Below are positions 44,101 to 54,527 of a stretch of DNA of 64,000 nucleotides, piece by piece. The notes below the pieces were generated by a model that was not told the origin of the DNA, did not search any database, and saw only the letters and a program-made list of their open reading frames with translations. Source of the DNA: Cyanophora paradoxa (Eukaryota; Glaucocystophyceae; Cyanophorales; Cyanophoraceae); NCBI GenBank assembly GCA_004431415.1, contig QPMI01000408.1:1163364-1227363 (forward strand), written 5' to 3'. The number at the start of each line of letters is the position of its first letter. The first letter of the stretch is position 1. Both the position numbers and the translations under genes were made by a program.

Positions 44101-47100
44101 ATCCTGACCGTGCGCGCCCCGCCCCCCGTCCCCCGTCCCGACCTAGCGGACCCCATCGCCCTTCCCTAGTCCCGCTGCTTTCTAGATTCAAATCTGCCTC
44201 GACGGCCCCGCTCGCCGGGCCCTCCCCTCGCTCCCGCTCCGATCTGCTCTGCCCTGATCCGATCTGGTCCGCTCCGCCCGGCAGGGGACGCACGTGACGG
44301 GCGCGGCGGCGGAGGAGGCCCTCTCCGCCGAGTTCATCGAGGCCGAGTTCGTCCGCAACGTCCAGTGCGCAGTTTCCGTCCTTCTCTGTTCGGCTCCTGT
44401 TGTGGGTTTCATTTCTTCTAGAGTTCGGCTCATATATATAAGCTCTGCCAGCTCTGTTCGGCTCTTGTATATAAGTAGTTCCTGTTCTTTTCTGTTCGGC
44501 TCTTGCATATAAGTAGGTTTAGATCTAGAGTTCGGCCATCGCATCCGTCGCCTGCCAGCCATCGCCCGCCCTGGTTGGCTGCGCGTGCGCCGCTGAGGGG
44601 CGCCCCGTCCACGCGCGCGCGCGCAGGGCGAAGGGGAAGGCGCGGGCGGCGGGGCGCCTCATCGCCCGCAGCGCGGCGGCCCTCGCCGTCGCCCTGCTCT
44701 TCCCCGTCGGCATGCTCATCTGCATCCAGCTCCTCTTCAAGGTGCATGTGGTTGCGATTCGGCTCTCGGCATAGCTGCCGCCCCGGCCCAGCTCGGGCCC
44801 CGTCTCTAATCTAGAGCCGCCCCCTCTTCTTCGCCGCGGCCTCTGGAGCGCTGCTGCGTTCGCCCCCGGCTCCGTTCTGGCGTCTGACTTTCGGCGCGCG
44901 GCGGCTGCAGGGGAACCACGACGTGCTCGCGCCGGCGTCGAACGCGGCGCACCTCCGCGCCGCCGTCCCCGACGTGCGCCGCCCCGCGAGCCGAGCCGCA
45001 CTGGCGCCTTCAGAGGCATTAGCTCTCCCCTCCAGAGCGACCATGCTCCCGCAGCTGTCGCCCCCTGCCCATGACGCACCGGGCCGTGCCGGGGCGGCGC
45101 AGGTGGGCTTGTGGGCCCAGGAGCTGGTGGCGGCGCGCCTGGCCCCGCAGCTCGCGCTCCTGCCGCCTGAGAACGCGGCGGCGGCGCTGCGGGCGGCCAT
45201 AGGACGCCTCCAGGCCGCCCTCGCCGAGCTTGGAAACACAGACGAGGTCCTTTCTTATTATTGAGTTTACAAACGGGTCGATTTAATTTCTCCGTCAAGG
45301 TTCTTAAGGACTCTAGCTTCGCCGGCGCTCGGCTTCTAGCCTAGTTATTCTTAATATTTTTTGTTTCCTAGCTTTGCTCTAGCTTGTGCTCTGCTCTGCT
45401 CTGCCTGGCCGCCGGCCTGCTCCGGCTCCGCCGGCTGCTCACCTCCTCCTCCTTCTCGCTCGCGCAGGGCTCGATGGGGGACGCGGGGGACACGTGCGGG
45501 GACGCCCGCGCGCTGCTCGGTGACGACGGCGCCACCCGCGCCCTCGCCCCGCCCGGCGGGGGCGGAGGCGAGGGGGGCCCCTCGGGCGGCGGCGCCGCCG
45601 CTGCCGCCGCGTGCCTCTCCCTCCGCCAGCACGTGATCGAGGTCCGCCCCTCCCCGCCCGCTCGCTGCAAACTCGAGAGCTTAGGCCGCCGCGCGCTCGC
45701 TTTGAACGCAACTCTCGCGCGCGCCGACTCGCGCCGGGGTCGCATCGCATCGCAGGCGCTGGAGGCGGGGCGCATGGTGGCAGCGGCGCGGGCGGCCTCC
45801 TCCACCTTCCAGAACGGGTACCTCCGCTTTCTCCTCGAATCCGCCACCCACGTGCGCCCGCCCGCCCGCCTCCCCGCCCGCCCGCTGCGGGCCGGGGCCG
45901 CCGGGCCCTTCTTCGCGTCGCCTTTGCGAGCTTCTAAGCTTCTGCGCACTGACGGCCGCGGGCGCGGGCGGGCAGCAGGACTCGACGGCGTCGCGGACGA
46001 TCGACGCGCACTTCGACACCGTCGTCCACGACTCCCTCGCCAAGGTGCCTGCCCCGGACCGGACGGCAGGGGCTCGGCCCGCCGGGGCCTGCCAGGGCGC
46101 TAGCGTGCCAGCTGTACAGTCGGAGTCCGGGGCCCGATCTATCGAGCGCTAGCGATCTATCGACTCGCTCGCCAACGTGCGCCGGGCTCAAGAGATCACA
46201 TTAGATCCGGAGATGCGCCCGCCGGCCTCCGGTGGGCGGGCGGCGTCAGAGCGCCCCCGCCGCCTCCTTGGGGCCCGCCAGAGCCGTCGCTTCTGCTCGA
46301 GCTTCTGCTGGCGTCGACGGGCCGGGGCGCGCGCGCAGGTCGGGCAGGTGCTGAAGGCGATGGACGCAATCTACGGCGTCGGCGTCGTCGTCCTCCTCGC
46401 AATCTGGCGCGCCCGTCTTTCAAGGGACATATGGTTTCTCGTTCTTCTGACCGCGATCTCCCGCCCGGCAGGCTCTTCGTCCTGCGGCCCTCGGTCAAGG
46501 GCATCGCCTGGTCCGCCCCCCACCCCCACCCACCCTCCCCCCTCCCCCCCCCCCCCCCATGCCCTCCTCGGGACCCGATAAAGGAAAAAGGTAGAGCCGC
46601 ACAAGACAAGTGGAGCCCCCTCTAAAGCTCGGCATTCTAAGACGTCGAAACCCAGCGCTCGCCTCTGACGCCTGCTGGGGCCCCCGCCCCCGCCCCCGCC
46701 TCCTGACGTCGTTAAGAAGATATAGCCACTGTGTAAAACGCCGAAGGCTCGCCGCTGGCGCCGCTGACGCGCCGGCAGGGAGCACGAGACGACGCTCTCG
46801 ATGCTGCTGATGATCCCGCCGGCCGTCATCGACCGCATCCCCGCCGTCCGCGACTACATGGGTCAGCTTGTCCCGCCCCGGCCGGCCCGCCCCGGCCCGC
46901 CCCGGCCCGCCCGGCCCGCCCCGGCACGACACGGCCGGCCGGCTTCGCTGACGCCGCTCGGGTCGGGCGGGCAGCGGCGGCGGAGGTGCACACGACGAGC
47001 AGCGTGCTCGCCGACACGCGCGCCAAGGTCCGCCCAACCCCCGCCCCCCCCCCCCCCCCCGCCTCTTGTCCATCCTTCCGACCGGGGCTCCCCCGGGGCA

Positions 47101-50100
47101 GACCAAGTCGATCCTGGAGGCGGCCTCGGACGCCATCATCGTCTGGTGCGCCCCCCTTTAAGGCTCCAAGGCTTTAATTTAAGGCTATTTGGCTATTTGG
47201 CTTCCTTCAAGCTCGGCTATAAAGAGTATGTAAAAAGGCTTCTTTAGCTTGGCGGCCTCGGACGCCATCATCGTCTGGTGCGCCCTCGAGCTTGCAATCG
47301 GCGGGCCTCCTATGGAAAGCCTATGGAAAGGCTTGAAGGCTCTTTAGCTTCCTTCAGGCTCGACTATAGAGACTTTTTAAGGCCGCACCTCCTATGACTA
47401 TAAAAGAAGGCGGACCTAGCCCGAAGCCCCCCCCCCCCCCCCCCCCCCCCCCCACCCCCCCCCCACCCCCACCCCAACCCCCACCCTTCCCACTCGCCTC
47501 TCCAAGCTCGGCGGACCTCCTGTGGAAAGCCCGTTTGTTTAGCTCCAAGCTCGACTATTTAAAGGTTTAAAGCCTTTATATCTCTAGCTCGCCTATTACT
47601 CAGTGTCGCTAGCTCGCGATCGCCTCTCAGAGCCCCCCCCCGCTCGCTTCTAACGACACCGAGTCTCAAGTCTCCCGCGCGCCTCGCTTTCTTCTCCTTG
47701 ACGCCTATAAAGACTATAAAGGCTATTTTAGCGTCTTTCTTCTCCTTGACGCCCGCCGGCAGCGACGCGGAGGGCTCCATCCAGGTCTTCAACGCCGCCG
47801 CCGAGCAGGTCCCGCCCCCACGCCCCCGCCCCGGCCCCCGCCCTCCTCACTCCTCCCCCCGCTCTCCTCCAGCTGCTGGGGTGGAGCGCCGACGAGGCCC
47901 TCGCCACGCCCGTCTCCGCCATCGTCGGCGACGTCCGCAAAGCCCCGCCCCTCTAACCACGCAAGAGCGCGCGGATAATAAGAGCACAGCCGCCCGCCCC
48001 GCCCCGCCCCGCCCCGCCCCGCCCCGCCCCGCCCCGCCCCGCCCAACGCGAAGAAGATCCATCTAGAGCGCCATGGCGTCCTCTGCCGTGTGCCTGCCAG
48101 GCTGCGCTTGCTGATCCAGAACCCCTCGCCCCGCCCCGCGCCGCGGCAGATCCTGCCGCGGGCGCACGAGGGGGCGGACGGGGAGGCCGAGTTCGCCGCC
48201 CAGCGCGACCTCTTCGCGGCTAGGAAGGTCCGCCCCGCGAAGCCGCTGAGCCGCCCCTGGAGTGCGATACCATAAAGCTTTAAGAATCGATAAGATCATG
48301 CGATGATACACACATACATCCGATTTCTCGGAACTTAAAAAAGCAATGCGATAAAGCGATGCGATGCGATGCGATGCGATGCGTTGCTCGTCGCTGCGTT
48401 GTTCGACGATAAAACCGAGTTCCTGAAGAAGAAGAAGCTCGGGCCCTGATCGCACCGGCGCCGCCGCCGCCGCCGCCCCCGCAGAACGGGACGAAGTTCC
48501 CGGCGCACGTCTCCGTCGGCCGCGGGCGCGCCGGCCGCCGCCCCTACTTCGTCCTCTTCATCCGGTCCGCCCCGCCCTCCCCTGCGCTTCTCGCCTCCTA
48601 GTCTAGTCCCAGCTTTGTCTTCTAGTCCCAGCTTTGTCTTCTAGTCCCAGCTTTATCTTTATCACCTTCTAGTCCCAGCTTTATCCCCTGCGCTTTTCGC
48701 CTTCAAGTCTAGTCCCAGCTTTATCTTTATGAGACTAGAAGACGCCCCTCTGCACCTTTCAAACCGATAGCCACCCCGCCCCTACTTCGTCCTCTTCATC
48801 CGGTCCGCCCCGAATCGCATCGCGCAGACTAGACGCCCCTCCGCACCTTTCAAACCGATAGATAGCTCACCCGTGAGCGAGCGAGCGATCCATCGAACCA
48901 TCCATCCATCCGAGCGAAGCGCGCGCCCGCCTCTGACCTCGCCCCTTCCTCCTCCTTCCCCGCAGAGACGTGACGGAGCGGCACCGGGCGGAGGCGGCGC
49001 TGCAGGCGGAGAAGGCCCGCTCCGACCTCCTCCTCCGCAACATCCTCCCCGACCGTCCGCCCCGCCCGACCATCCGACCCGATCCTTATATGTAATTTCA
49101 ATGTGTATCTGAGGCCGCCGGGCGCAGCCATCGTGGACCGGCTGAAGGAGGGCAACGAGGACGCGCGCCCCGCCCCGCCCGCCCGGCCGCACCGCGGCCC
49201 CGACCCCGCCCGCCGGCCGCTGACCTCTGCCCCACGTTCCGCCCGGCCGCAGATCATCGCCGACGCCATCGACGAGTGCACCATCCTCGTGCGCCCCCCT
49301 GCACCCCCAGGCCGGATTCTTAGTCTTAGTCTAGTAGAGGCTTGATAGCGATGGTTTCAGTGCTCGCTATGTGTCTTTCCCAATCGCATCTGCTGCTCCG
49401 CGCCTCCCCCTCTGATTCTCCCGGCGGCAGTTCTCGGACCTCGTCGGCTTCACGCACATGTGCTCCTCGATGAGCCCCGACGAGACCGTCTCCCTCCTCT
49501 CCGAGCTGTGCGCCAAGAAATACGACACACCGTAGCAAAAGCACGACGAAACATAGCGCAACATAACATAACATAGCAGCCGGGCCGCTCCCCCCCCCCT
49601 CCCCCCACCCTCCCTCCCCTCCTCCTCCCTCTCCCCCCGAAACATAGCGAACTCGCTCGCTCGCGAGGCTCACGATAGGAAAAACGCACAACAATAAGCA
49701 AACATTGCGCGAAAGCGTGGACGCCCGCGGGCCGCTCACGCCTGCGGTTCATAGCGAAACATATAGCCAACTTTCTCGCTCGCTGAGGCTCATGATCACG
49801 CCTGCGGTGCAGGTTCAACCGCTTCGACGAGCTGCTGGAGAGCCACGGCGTCGACAAGGTCAAGACCATGTGCGCCCCTGCGCTTCCCCCGCCCTCGCCC
49901 GCCCCTGGCCGCCAGCCCGCCCGCCCGCCCCCGCCCCCGCCCCCGTTTCCGTTGGCGGTTTTCCCAGCTGAGCACCTGACGCTCCTTCCCTCCCTCCCTC
50001 TCCCTCGGCAGCGGCGACGCGTACATGGCCTTCACTGTGCGCCCCGACCCGCCGACCCGTCGGCGCCGATGCCGGTCTTTTGAATTTCCTGAAATTTCCG

Positions 50101-51030
50101 CCCGCCTCGCCCCGCCCCTCGCGCGCAGACCAAGCCGGCGGAGGTCATGATCGACTACGCGATGGGTCCGTTTGCATTGATATCGATCCTGCTTTCGTTC
50201 CGTCTCTAATTTACTTCGTTTTACTTGGGCGCCCGGCAGACATGATGGACGCGGTGCTGGCGATGAACCGCGAGCGCGGCTCGAGCCTCTCCGTCCGCAT
50301 CGGCGTCCACACCGGCTCCGTCGTCGCAGGCGCGTCCTCGAAGTCCTGCAGAAACAGCTGCAGAGCGCATTTCCGACGAGATGTCGGGCTCACGCTGTCG
50401 GGCTTGCAGGTGTCATCGGCACGAAGCGGCTCGCGTACGACATGTGCGCTGTGGCTCAAAGCTTGCGCTTGCGCTTCCGGTGGCGGGTTCCTGACGGGTC
50501 GGGGTCGCAGATGGGGCGACGCAGTCAACACGGCGAGCAGGTGCGCATTTCCGCTCGACATTCAAGATTTCGGCCCCGCCGCAGTCCTTGCTAACATGCC
50601 GAGCAGGATGGAGTCTTCGGGCGTGGCCGGGCGCGTCAACATCAGCGGGAGCACGCACGAGGTGCCGCGCGCCCCAGCGTCGCGCCGCTCGTCTACGATT
50701 TCTTTCGCGATCGCCGACCCCGCCGCCGGCGCCTTGCGCAGCGCGTGAAGTACAAGTTCGCGTGCGAGGACCCGCGCGAGGTCGAGGTCAAGGGCAAGGG
50801 CGTCATGACCACGTGCGCCCTCCTGCGGCCTTCGGCCCCGCCTTTCGATTCTCATACCCTTCGTTTTTAGGTACCTCGTGAAGGGCCGCCTGGCCTCCCG
50901 CTCCTTCAAGCAGCAGCGGAGCGCCTACGGGTCGTTCCTGCAGCGGCGGCCGGACCCGGCGCCGGCCGGGTCCGGCTCGTCCACGCCCCCCCCGCGCATC
51001 CCGTCGCGGGCGGGCAGCGTCTACATATGA
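35159..51030 (+). CDS. Giant polytopic receptor: TmcB-like membrane region, PAS, class III adenylyl cyclase
   Basis: A gene of about 16 kb with more than thirty exons, all plus strand and in compatible order. The N-terminal membrane part includes VALLLCLPALVAVLAAIE (35.72 kb), MTTALLFPSLLATLPALS, AGIVVFFSALGFA, LYPVAAAALVAAQQFL, VQLVVSVGLFAYPAVYYLPY with HRPFSNFMN, and AVGALVGAGLAGAAAGAIAC. Next are helical-repeat exons VDEVYQR, AVRGLPHSPPVLLAAAAW, QQYLRRLAETP, AAASAIYARVERRFASSAHA, matching my memory of Tiny macrocysts B-type proteins. Further helices are at 40.9 kb (AAVLLCALFLSAFYGAARYL), 43.1-43.5 kb, 44.65 kb (AVALLFPVGMLICIQLLFK) and 46.36 kb. A PAS domain and a complete cyclase domain end the protein (VKGKGVMTTYLVKGRL ... 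SRAGSVYI, stop 51028-51030). Cytosolic cAMP output under control of membrane/PAS sensing is inferred. ATG at 35159 is a guess. Automatic gene models may split this locus. Confidence 0.72.
37970..38140 (+). repeat. Exon-end/donor duplication in cyclase intron (first case)
   Basis: The exon end and donor AACCTCCTCCTCCGCGGTGC at about 37970-37987 is repeated at about 38113-38131 inside the following intron, in a CCCCG-rich context. A related case lies downstream: CTGCCGCGCCGCCTTCCTCC at 38659-38678 recurs at 38929-38948. Confidence 0.75.
38251..38273. repeat. Poly-C run of about 23
   Basis: Homopolymer inside an intron of the cyclase gene, next to CCTCAG/CCGCAG acceptors. Length is unreliable. 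Confidence 0.75.
40297..40332. repeat. (CGCT)n microsatellite
   Basis: Nine or so perfect tetranucleotide units in an intron of the cyclase gene, just before a CCCTCAG acceptor. Confidence 0.85.
42305..42508 (+). repeat. Exon-end/donor duplication in cyclase intron (second case)
   Basis: Copy A, 42305-42394, covers the end of the exon (TTCCTCCGCCGCGCCGCCCT) and its GTGCGACC donor, through GGACGCCTGGAGAACGCTCA. Copy B, about 42436-42508, repeats this as TGCTCCGCCGTGCCGCCCTC through GACGCCTCGAGAACGCTTGC. In copy B the donor has lost its GT (CTCGTCCGC). Confidence 0.85.
47119..47286 (+). repeat. Exon-end/donor duplication in cyclase intron (third case)
   Basis: A block of about 35 bp (GGCGGCCTCGGACGCCATCA then TCGTCTGGTGCGCCC) occurs at 47119-47154 as the end of the PAS exon plus donor, and again, identical, at 47251-47285 inside the next intron. 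Both copies keep a usable GTGCGCCC donor. Further short duplications of CCTATGGAAAGC type follow to 47,540. Confidence 0.9.
47427..47480. repeat. Long poly-C tract
   Basis: About 27 C followed by A-interrupted C runs in an intron of the cyclase gene. May mark a sequencing weak point. Confidence 0.75.
47996..48044. repeat. (GCCCC)n pentanucleotide repeat
   Basis: About ten tandem GCCCC units in an intron between PAS exons; the unit is also the common filler of other introns in this gene. Confidence 0.85.
48539..48862 (+). repeat. Exon-end/donor duplication (fourth case) with 20-bp tandem repeat
   Basis: CGCCCCTACTTCGTCCTCTT with CATCCGGTCCGCCCC (exon end of PYFVLFIR plus donor) at about 48539-48573 is repeated at 48777-48811. 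Between the copies, TCTAGTCCCAGCTTTGTCTT-like units are tandemly repeated at 48597-48730. A second pair, GACGCCCCTCTGCACCTTTC at about 48741 and GACGCCCCTCCGCACCTTTC at about 48832, lies at the end. Confidence 0.88.
48995..50880 (+). other. Class III nucleotide cyclase catalytic domain
   Basis: The signalling helix is LLLRNILP, then IVDRLKEGN, then IIADAIDECTIL joined to FSDLVGFTHMCSSMSPDE, which holds the first metal Asp (FSDLVGF). FNRFDELLESHGVDKVKT joined to IGDAYMAFT supplies the second metal Asp (GDAY). RIGVHTGSVVAG joined by a GC-donor intron to VIGTKRLAYDI, then WGDAVNTASR and MESSGVAGRVNISG, supplies the Asn and Arg that bind the transition state. Substrate-choice positions are Lys (KVKTIGD) and Asp (YDIWGD), the adenylyl cyclase pair; guanylyl cyclases have Glu and Cys. 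The enzyme is predicted to be active, to make cAMP, and to work as a homodimer. Confidence 0.88.
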
Positions 51031-52152
51031 GCGGGCAGCTTCGATTCACATCTTAGCCGTCCTCTCTGCCTTCGACGTATTGATATCGAAACGAAGGTTT
51101 TCGCTTGTCGCGCACAGTGTTTCTTTTTATATTCGTAACATTATTGTAGAAAATGTTTAGGCCTCGTTCGTACATACCAGCAAGCGCCGGTACAGCTAGC
51201 TATAGCTTTAGCTAGCTAGCTAGATCTGTAGAGCTAGCTTTAGCCTGCTGCTCTCTTGATCTAGATCTGCTCAGCGGCTGCTGGCAATCGGCGGCTGCTG
51301 GCAATTACTGGCAGCTGCAATGTGGCCAACTGTACCTTTACCTTGTGATGTGCTGTGTATACTTTCAAGCTTGTATTTGCGTCTTTAATTTGTGATAGAG
51401 AAGCCCTTGTCTGTTTATCTGACTTACTGTGCTTATCGGCACATCTAGTGTCGGCGCCTAAGGGCCGACTAAGCATAATCTAGTTTGACCGTCGGACTCC
51501 GGGACTGTGATTCCGCTTTCGAATTCCTCCTTTCAAGTATAGATTCGAATTCTATAGCTAGATCTACAGATGGATTGGCCGCCGAGCTCGAATTCGATGC
51601 TGCCAGGTGGTCGTATTGAGATCGTATGTAAAGAATTCCGCGATTACCCAACCATATATATCCTGCCCCCGCTAATTGAGGTGACGTCATGATCAGAAGC
51701 GCTTCCCAAGCCCTTGAGGAATTCGAATTCGAAACTGGGCCGGGGAAAATCATGGCATGTCCAATGGCCAGCCACATTTTTTGTCCCAGCATGCATGGCA
51801 TATATGCATAGCTATAGATCTAGATGCGCACATGCACGTGCACACGCGCGCATGCATTCAGCGACCTTCAAGGCTTGGATTCAAAAAGTCGGCGTAATTT
51901 ATAAAAAGCAGCAAGAGAGAATTTTCGAAGTCTGCTTGGCTAAGGTACATAATTTGATTTTGTCCACTGCGTACACTCAGCTAGCCCTAGAGGCGAGAAA
52001 TAATCATACTGCTTCCAAAATCCGAACTTCGGAAGCAATTACGTATACCATGAACTATTACTGAAGAGAATTATGAACTCTTGATTTGTTGTGATTTGAT
52101 ATCCTTCATTCTGAAAACGCGAGTGGGAAGCTTAAGATGAAGATGCTCATGA
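51031..52152. other. Convergent intergenic region
   Basis: About 1.1 kb between the cyclase stop and the exonuclease stop (convergent genes). AT-richer than the flanks, with AGCTAGCTAGCTAG runs near 51190-51240 and several AATTCGAATTC palindromes (51520-51600, 51718-51735). No gene or RNA recognised; probably 3' UTRs. Confidence 0.5.
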
Positions 52153-54252
52153 TCAAGCGCGGTCGGCTGTCTTCTGGGAGGCAGTGAGAATCGCCAACAT
52201 TTCCGCGCTGTCAATTCGTTGCATCTGCGCCGCCGCGATAGCCAGAACCCCCTGCGATCGCGAATTCGAACCCTCGAGTCGAGAGAATTCATGCACATGA
52301 TTAGAGTCTTTAGACTTAATCATGAAATTATAATTATAACCTGACTTGTAACGAATATCGGAACACGTCAGCGGCAGAAAGTACACGAACCTTCACGTCG
52401 CTGGCAGCGTATGCCAAAAGGTGATTTGGCAGAGTTCGCTGGAGGAAGAGGCGAGGGTTCGATGCGAAATCTACGACCTGGGGACCAGATATCGATTTAG
52501 TGTTAATCATGTGATTTTGGGCATATGCATGTGGAGGAGAGTGTCACCTGCTTGAAGCGGTTGATTGCGTGCGGTGCGTACCTCCCAAGAAGCTCGTTGA
52601 GCCCGGCCGGCCGCTTGTGGCCCTTGATTTGCTTCTCAGCTTCCTGCACGTGCACATGCCCGGAGAAAATCGATATCATCATGATGTCGTCAACATGCTT
52701 CGTAGTTAAATTGATTGACTGAGAGCACCTGGGTGTCGAACACGTGATTGATGCTGACTCCGTATTCTCGCCGCAGCGTTCTGGCATCATTTATGCAGCC
52801 GTGCATGAACTGAGTTTTCGATCGATTAGCAAATGCAAATAAATATTCAGCAATCACTCTTGAATATCAGCATCGTGTGAACTAGAACTCATCTCACCTT
52901 CATGATTGATGGATTCTCGAGTAATTCCTGGAGACCAGCATTGCGAAATGGGCAAAGGGACCAAGAGACCGACTCGGATGCTTGATAAATATCAAGAACA
53001 AATGTCTCCGTGTCCGTCGCGATCTGAGAAATTTTCGATGAATATGTAGTATATGTATAGCTATCATTTGCGACTTGCATATTTTTATGTTCCGAATGCG
53101 GTCCCAGATGTCTTAAGATTTGTATTTAGAAATATTATTGCGAATGATGTACTGTACCTGAATCAACCTGATTTGGCCATCCGCACCACCAAGATTGAAC
53201 CCCTCGATGTCCAGCGCGAAGTAATTTAAGCCGTGCACGTGCAAGGCGCGCACCACCTTGTTCACCCCCGAGAAAGTCGTCACGTACTTGAACCGTTCGC
53301 CGCTCATCACGACCTCAAAGCTGTCGAGCTCGTCATCGTATGCATCTGTACGTGCGGTCCATTGTTAATTTTAATGAAACTACAGTTAAGCTCAATGAAT
53401 TAATATTAATGAAATGCAGGTCTGACCTGAAGTGTCTGAATCGGTATATACGTCATCGTCAGTTTCCTGATGATCGTCTTCATCTGAGTCGACGTCATGA
53501 TCAGCTGCACACCCATGATAAAATATCAATTTTTCGATATTTTAAAATGCTCTAGCTTAATCAATCCAAGCGCGCGCCGCAAGCTTAAGGCTCATCGTAA
53601 TCACCCGAAATCGAATTCGAATCTTCATCATAATTATCAGATGCATAATGTGCGATATTAATTACTCGCTTCGATTGCTATATATATTATTATAGGCTAG
53701 CGCATGCGCATATACATATATATACGTGCTCTGAACATGCACATGCATATATATGATCATGAATGCTAAACCCAAACCTGACGTTGACGCGTCGACTTCG
53801 GAATCGTCCAAAGCCGAGCCCTCATACGCTTCGTGTGCGTTATCGACTTTCATTCGCAGGTGCTGCTTGAGGGACGCCTGGCTCACGAACGCGAACCGCG
53901 CAGCTGACCGCGGGCAGCCGCTGACGGGGCAGACGGGGTGCTCGCACTCGCTCCAATCGCCCTCGCAGACGCCGCAGGGCTTCGCATCCTGCGCTGCTGC
54001 ATACGCCTCGTCGTGTTCATCATCGCCCTTCTCTCGCAGGTGCTGCTCGAGGGACGCCTGGCTCACGAATGCGTGCCGCGCGGCCGACCGCTTGCAACCG
54101 CTGACGGGGCAGACGGGGTGCTCGCACTCGCGCCAATCGCCCTCGCAGACGCCGCAAACGCCTCCCTGGCAATCTGTGTCGCGCCGGTGCCGTTTGACAG
54201 CTCCAAAGCTAACGAAGTAGCGGCCGCAGCAGAGGTAACCGGACGAAGTCAT
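52153..54252 (-). CDS. DEDDy 3'-5' exonuclease with N-terminal zinc-finger-like repeats
   Basis: Likely RNase D/EXD-type 3'-5' exonuclease. ATG at 54252 opens MTSSGYLCCGRYFVSFGAVK with RHRRDTDC, a C2H2-like finger. Two copies of a Cys/His-rich unit follow (CGVCEGDW(R/S)ECEHPVCP then VSGC(K/P)RSAAR(H/F)AFVS, ending EQHLREK or KQHLRMK). After acidic linker exons comes the nuclease: NYFALDIEGFNLGGADGQIR (DxE), IATDTETFVLDIYQAS, AGLQELLENPSIMK, FMHGCINDARTLRREYGV (Asp), SINHVFDTQ, EAEKQIKGHKRPAGLNELLG, VVDFASNPRLFLQRTLPNHL with AYAASDV (Y-x3-D), and GVLAIAAAQMQRIDSAEMLA ending KTADRA. All DEDDy catalytic positions are present. The fingers could bind RNA or a partner. This region is AT-richer than its neighbours, mainly in the introns. 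The order of the small linker exons (53.4-53.7 kb) is tentative. Confidence 0.83.
53835..54190 (-). repeat. Tandem-duplicated Cys/His-rich coding unit
   Basis: Two copies of about 165 bp, nearly identical in blocks such as TGACGGGGCAGACGGGGTGC (about 53914 and 54100) and CTCGCAGACGCCGCA. Each encodes a CxxC..C..C..C..H pattern. A recent internal duplication. Confidence 0.88.
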
Positions 54253-54527
54253 CGGCACAGCTATATCGATTGCAGCTGTACGATCGCTAGGCGCGGGGAG
54301 CAGCCTCCCGAGCGGGGCCGGAAAACTTCGGGCAAGTCTTCGGGCGAAATGATTCCTCTATGTACCCCTGCCGCCAGCGACTGCTTCGCCGCTTCGTCAG
54401 TTCGCCGCTCCGCATGACGGGCAACACGAGCGCATAGCGAAGATGGCGAAGTTCCAGGCGATCTAAAGCGCTTGAGAGCGCTTGAGCACCGAGCAGCGAA
54501 GCCGCGCGGCACGGGCAAGACGAGCGC

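Larger units (their letters stand above)
47095..48995 (+). other. PAS domain region of the cyclase gene
   Basis: Spliced exons give TKSILEAASDAIIV (47102 on), SDAEGSIQVFNAAAEQ (47762 on), LLGWSADEALATPVSAIV (47876 on), a middle segment LLIQNPSPRPAPRQILP ... EFAAQRDLFAAR (48106-48225), NGTKFPAHVSVGRGRAGRR with PYFVLFI (48485-48563) and RDVTERHRAEAALQAEKARS (48967 on). This is the normal PAS order, from ILxxxxDAIIxxD to the final IRDVTER. Ligand or cofactor is not predictable. Confidence 0.82.
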
